This document shows, piece after piece, positions 5,040 through 5,875 of a stretch of DNA of 5,875 nt. Below the pieces are notes generated by a model that was not told where the DNA came from, searched no databases, and saw only the letters and a program-made list of their open reading frames with translations. The DNA lies in the NCBI GenBank assembly GCA_002343075.1, contig DDRH01000051.1, forward strand, positions 12,481-18,355. The letters are read 5' to 3'. The position numbers and the translations under genes are program-made. The stretch is from Phycisphaerales bacterium UBA2421. GTDB taxonomy: Bacteria; Planctomycetota; Phycisphaerae; Tepidisphaerales; Tepidisphaeraceae. Numbering within the stretch: position 1 is the first letter of the stretch; each line of letters starts with the position of its first letter.

Positions 5040-5803
5040 ACTTCTACCCGCGCAACTCACTGGCCATCACCGCCGTCGCCTTCGCCGTTTGTGCCGCGAG
5101 CCTTCTGGCAATTGGCGGCTGTGACAACTCAACGACCATCGACGGCGTGGCGCGAGTCTCTCCAGAATCGGTCAAAGGGAAGACCGCGGTTCGGGGCACC
5201 GTCAAGTTTCTGGGAACCGCCCCCGAGCGAAAGGTGCTCAAGAATGAGCCTTGCCATGATGGTGCGCCCAAGACGATCCTGGATGAAACGGTCGTCGTCT
5301 CGGCCGACCGGGGCCTGATGAATGTCTTCGTCTACATCGACAACGGCCCGCAGGTCGACGGCGGTCCTCTGCCCGATGCGGTGCTCGATCAGGTCGACTG
5401 CAGATATGTGCCCCACGTCGTCGGCGTTGTCGTCGGGCAGGGGTTGAAGGTTAAATCCAGCGACCCGGCGTTTCACAACACGCACTACACACCCGGCCGC
5501 AACGCCAGCAATAACTTCGGCCTGCTCCGTGCCGGCCATGAAAAGACCGTGCGCTTCACCGCACCCGAGATTTTTCATGTCCGCTGCGACGTTCACCCGT
5601 GGATGAGCGCCTACATCGGCGTCTTTGATAACCCCTTTTTCGCTGCGACGCGTGAGGATGGTTCGTTCGAGTTGAACAACGTCCCGGCGGGGCAGTATAT
5701 GCTGGTCGCGTGGCACGAAATCTACGGCGAATTGCGGCGGTCGATCGCCGTGGGCGACGATGGCACCATCGACGTTGATTTTGAGTATAAACCACCCAGT
5801 TAG
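5036..5803 (+). CDS. Cupredoxin-like lipoprotein
   Basis: The 255-aa protein has an N-terminal hydrophobic segment ending in a lipobox-like IGGC, so Cys29 is probably lipidated and the protein anchored outside the cytoplasmic membrane. The body looks like a plastocyanin/azurin-type fold: VPHVVGVVVGQGLKV (125-139), SDPAFHNTH (142-150), FTAPEIFHVRCDVHPWMSAY (174-193). The set His147 or His150, Cys184, His187 and Met190 is what a type-1 copper site would need. The end of the protein, EDGSFELNNVPAGQYMLVAW (207-226), resembles a carboxypeptidase-regulatory-like beta domain. Cys73 and Cys122 may form a disulfide or a second metal site. The start overlaps the ctaB stop by ATGA, so translation is likely coupled. 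Its place beside ctaA-ctaB suggests electron transfer or copper handling linked to cytochrome oxidase. Methylamine-utilisation-like annotations are possible in databases, but nothing here supports that role. Confidence 0.8.
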   Translation: MNFYPRNSLAITAVAFAVCAASLLAIGGCDNSTTIDGVARVSPESVKGKTAVRGTVKFLGTAPERKVLKNEPCHDGAPKTILDETVVVSADRGLMNVFVYIDNGPQVDGGPLPDAVLDQVDCRYVPHVVGVVVGQGLKVKSSDPAFHNTHYTPGRNASNNFGLLRAGHEKTVRFTAPEIFHVRCDVHPWMSAYIGVFDNPFFAATREDGSFELNNVPAGQYMLVAWHEIYGELRRSIAVGDDGTIDVDFEYKPPS

Positions 5804-5815
5804 CCGCGATTGGTC

Positions 5816-5875
5816 ATGCCTTCTTCCCCCGCTATCGTCGTTCGGTCGCTGCGCCACTGCTACGGCGGGCATGGT
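5816..5875 (+). CDS. Probable ABC-transporter ATP-binding protein, N-terminal fragment
   Basis: Only 20 codons are visible, MPSSPAIVVRSLRHCYGGHG, running off the window. The pattern I-V-V-R-S-L-R-H-x-Y-G resembles the first beta strand and aromatic A-loop (Tyr16) that begin ABC ATPases. The Walker A motif would follow some 15-20 residues later, outside the window. The ATG lies 12 nt after the lipoprotein stop on the same strand, so the gene is probably the next member of the operon. It may power an exporter connected with oxidase or heme assembly. No clear Shine-Dalgarno sequence is present. The call rests on a short motif and is tentative. Confidence 0.55.
   Translation, partial: MPSSPAIVVRSLRHCYGGHG

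Noticed and set aside
5129..5872. A 247-codon open frame on the minus strand opposite the lipoprotein gene
   Set aside because: The plus-strand frame carries a lipobox, cupredoxin motifs and an ATGA junction with ctaB. The minus-strand product shows no recognisable motif and is a by-product of high GC content.

Overview
The window comes from a moderately GC-rich bacterial chromosome. It carries housekeeping DNA-repair and translation genes on the minus strand and the start of a cytochrome-oxidase-assembly gene cluster on the plus strand. The heme A synthase has the paired AGMSVPDWP / AGLAIPDLP signatures. A cupredoxin-type lipoprotein with a CDVHPWM motif sits in the ctaA-ctaB cluster. Both features resemble, from memory, Planctomycetota (possibly Phycisphaerae) or a neighbouring phylum. 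This assignment is an inference from protein flavour and was not checked by a search.

Minus strand, reading right to left: thpR (RNA 2',3'-cyclic phosphodiesterase, 2585-2019); a 568-nt gene-free stretch with a good promoter candidate and several short repeats; recA (1450-215), with an N-terminal extension of about 65-70 residues; and the first 44 codons of alaS (133 to the window edge). The recA-alaS order is a common bacterial arrangement, here without recX between them. An 11-bp hairpin and a second promoter candidate lie between recA and alaS.

Plus strand, reading left to right from the divergent region at 2586-2713: ctaA (heme A synthase, 2714-4024), ctaB (heme O synthase, 4095-5039), a cupredoxin-like lipoprotein (5036-5803, overlapping the ctaB stop by ATGA), and the first 20 codons of what looks like an ABC-transporter ATPase (5816 to the edge). 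CtaB farnesylates protoheme to heme O and CtaA oxidises heme O to heme A for an aa3-type oxidase. The lipoprotein probably carries copper or electrons on the outer face of the membrane. Tight spacing suggests one operon.

No mobile element, CRISPR array, tRNA, rRNA or recognised riboswitch was seen, and no clearly new system. The points most worth following are the recA control region (clustered TGTTCGG sites around a TTGACA promoter, a leader of roughly 490 nt with three tandem decamers), the RecA N-terminal extension, an apparent extra membrane hairpin in CtaA, and a palindrome that could mask the ctaA ribosome-binding site.
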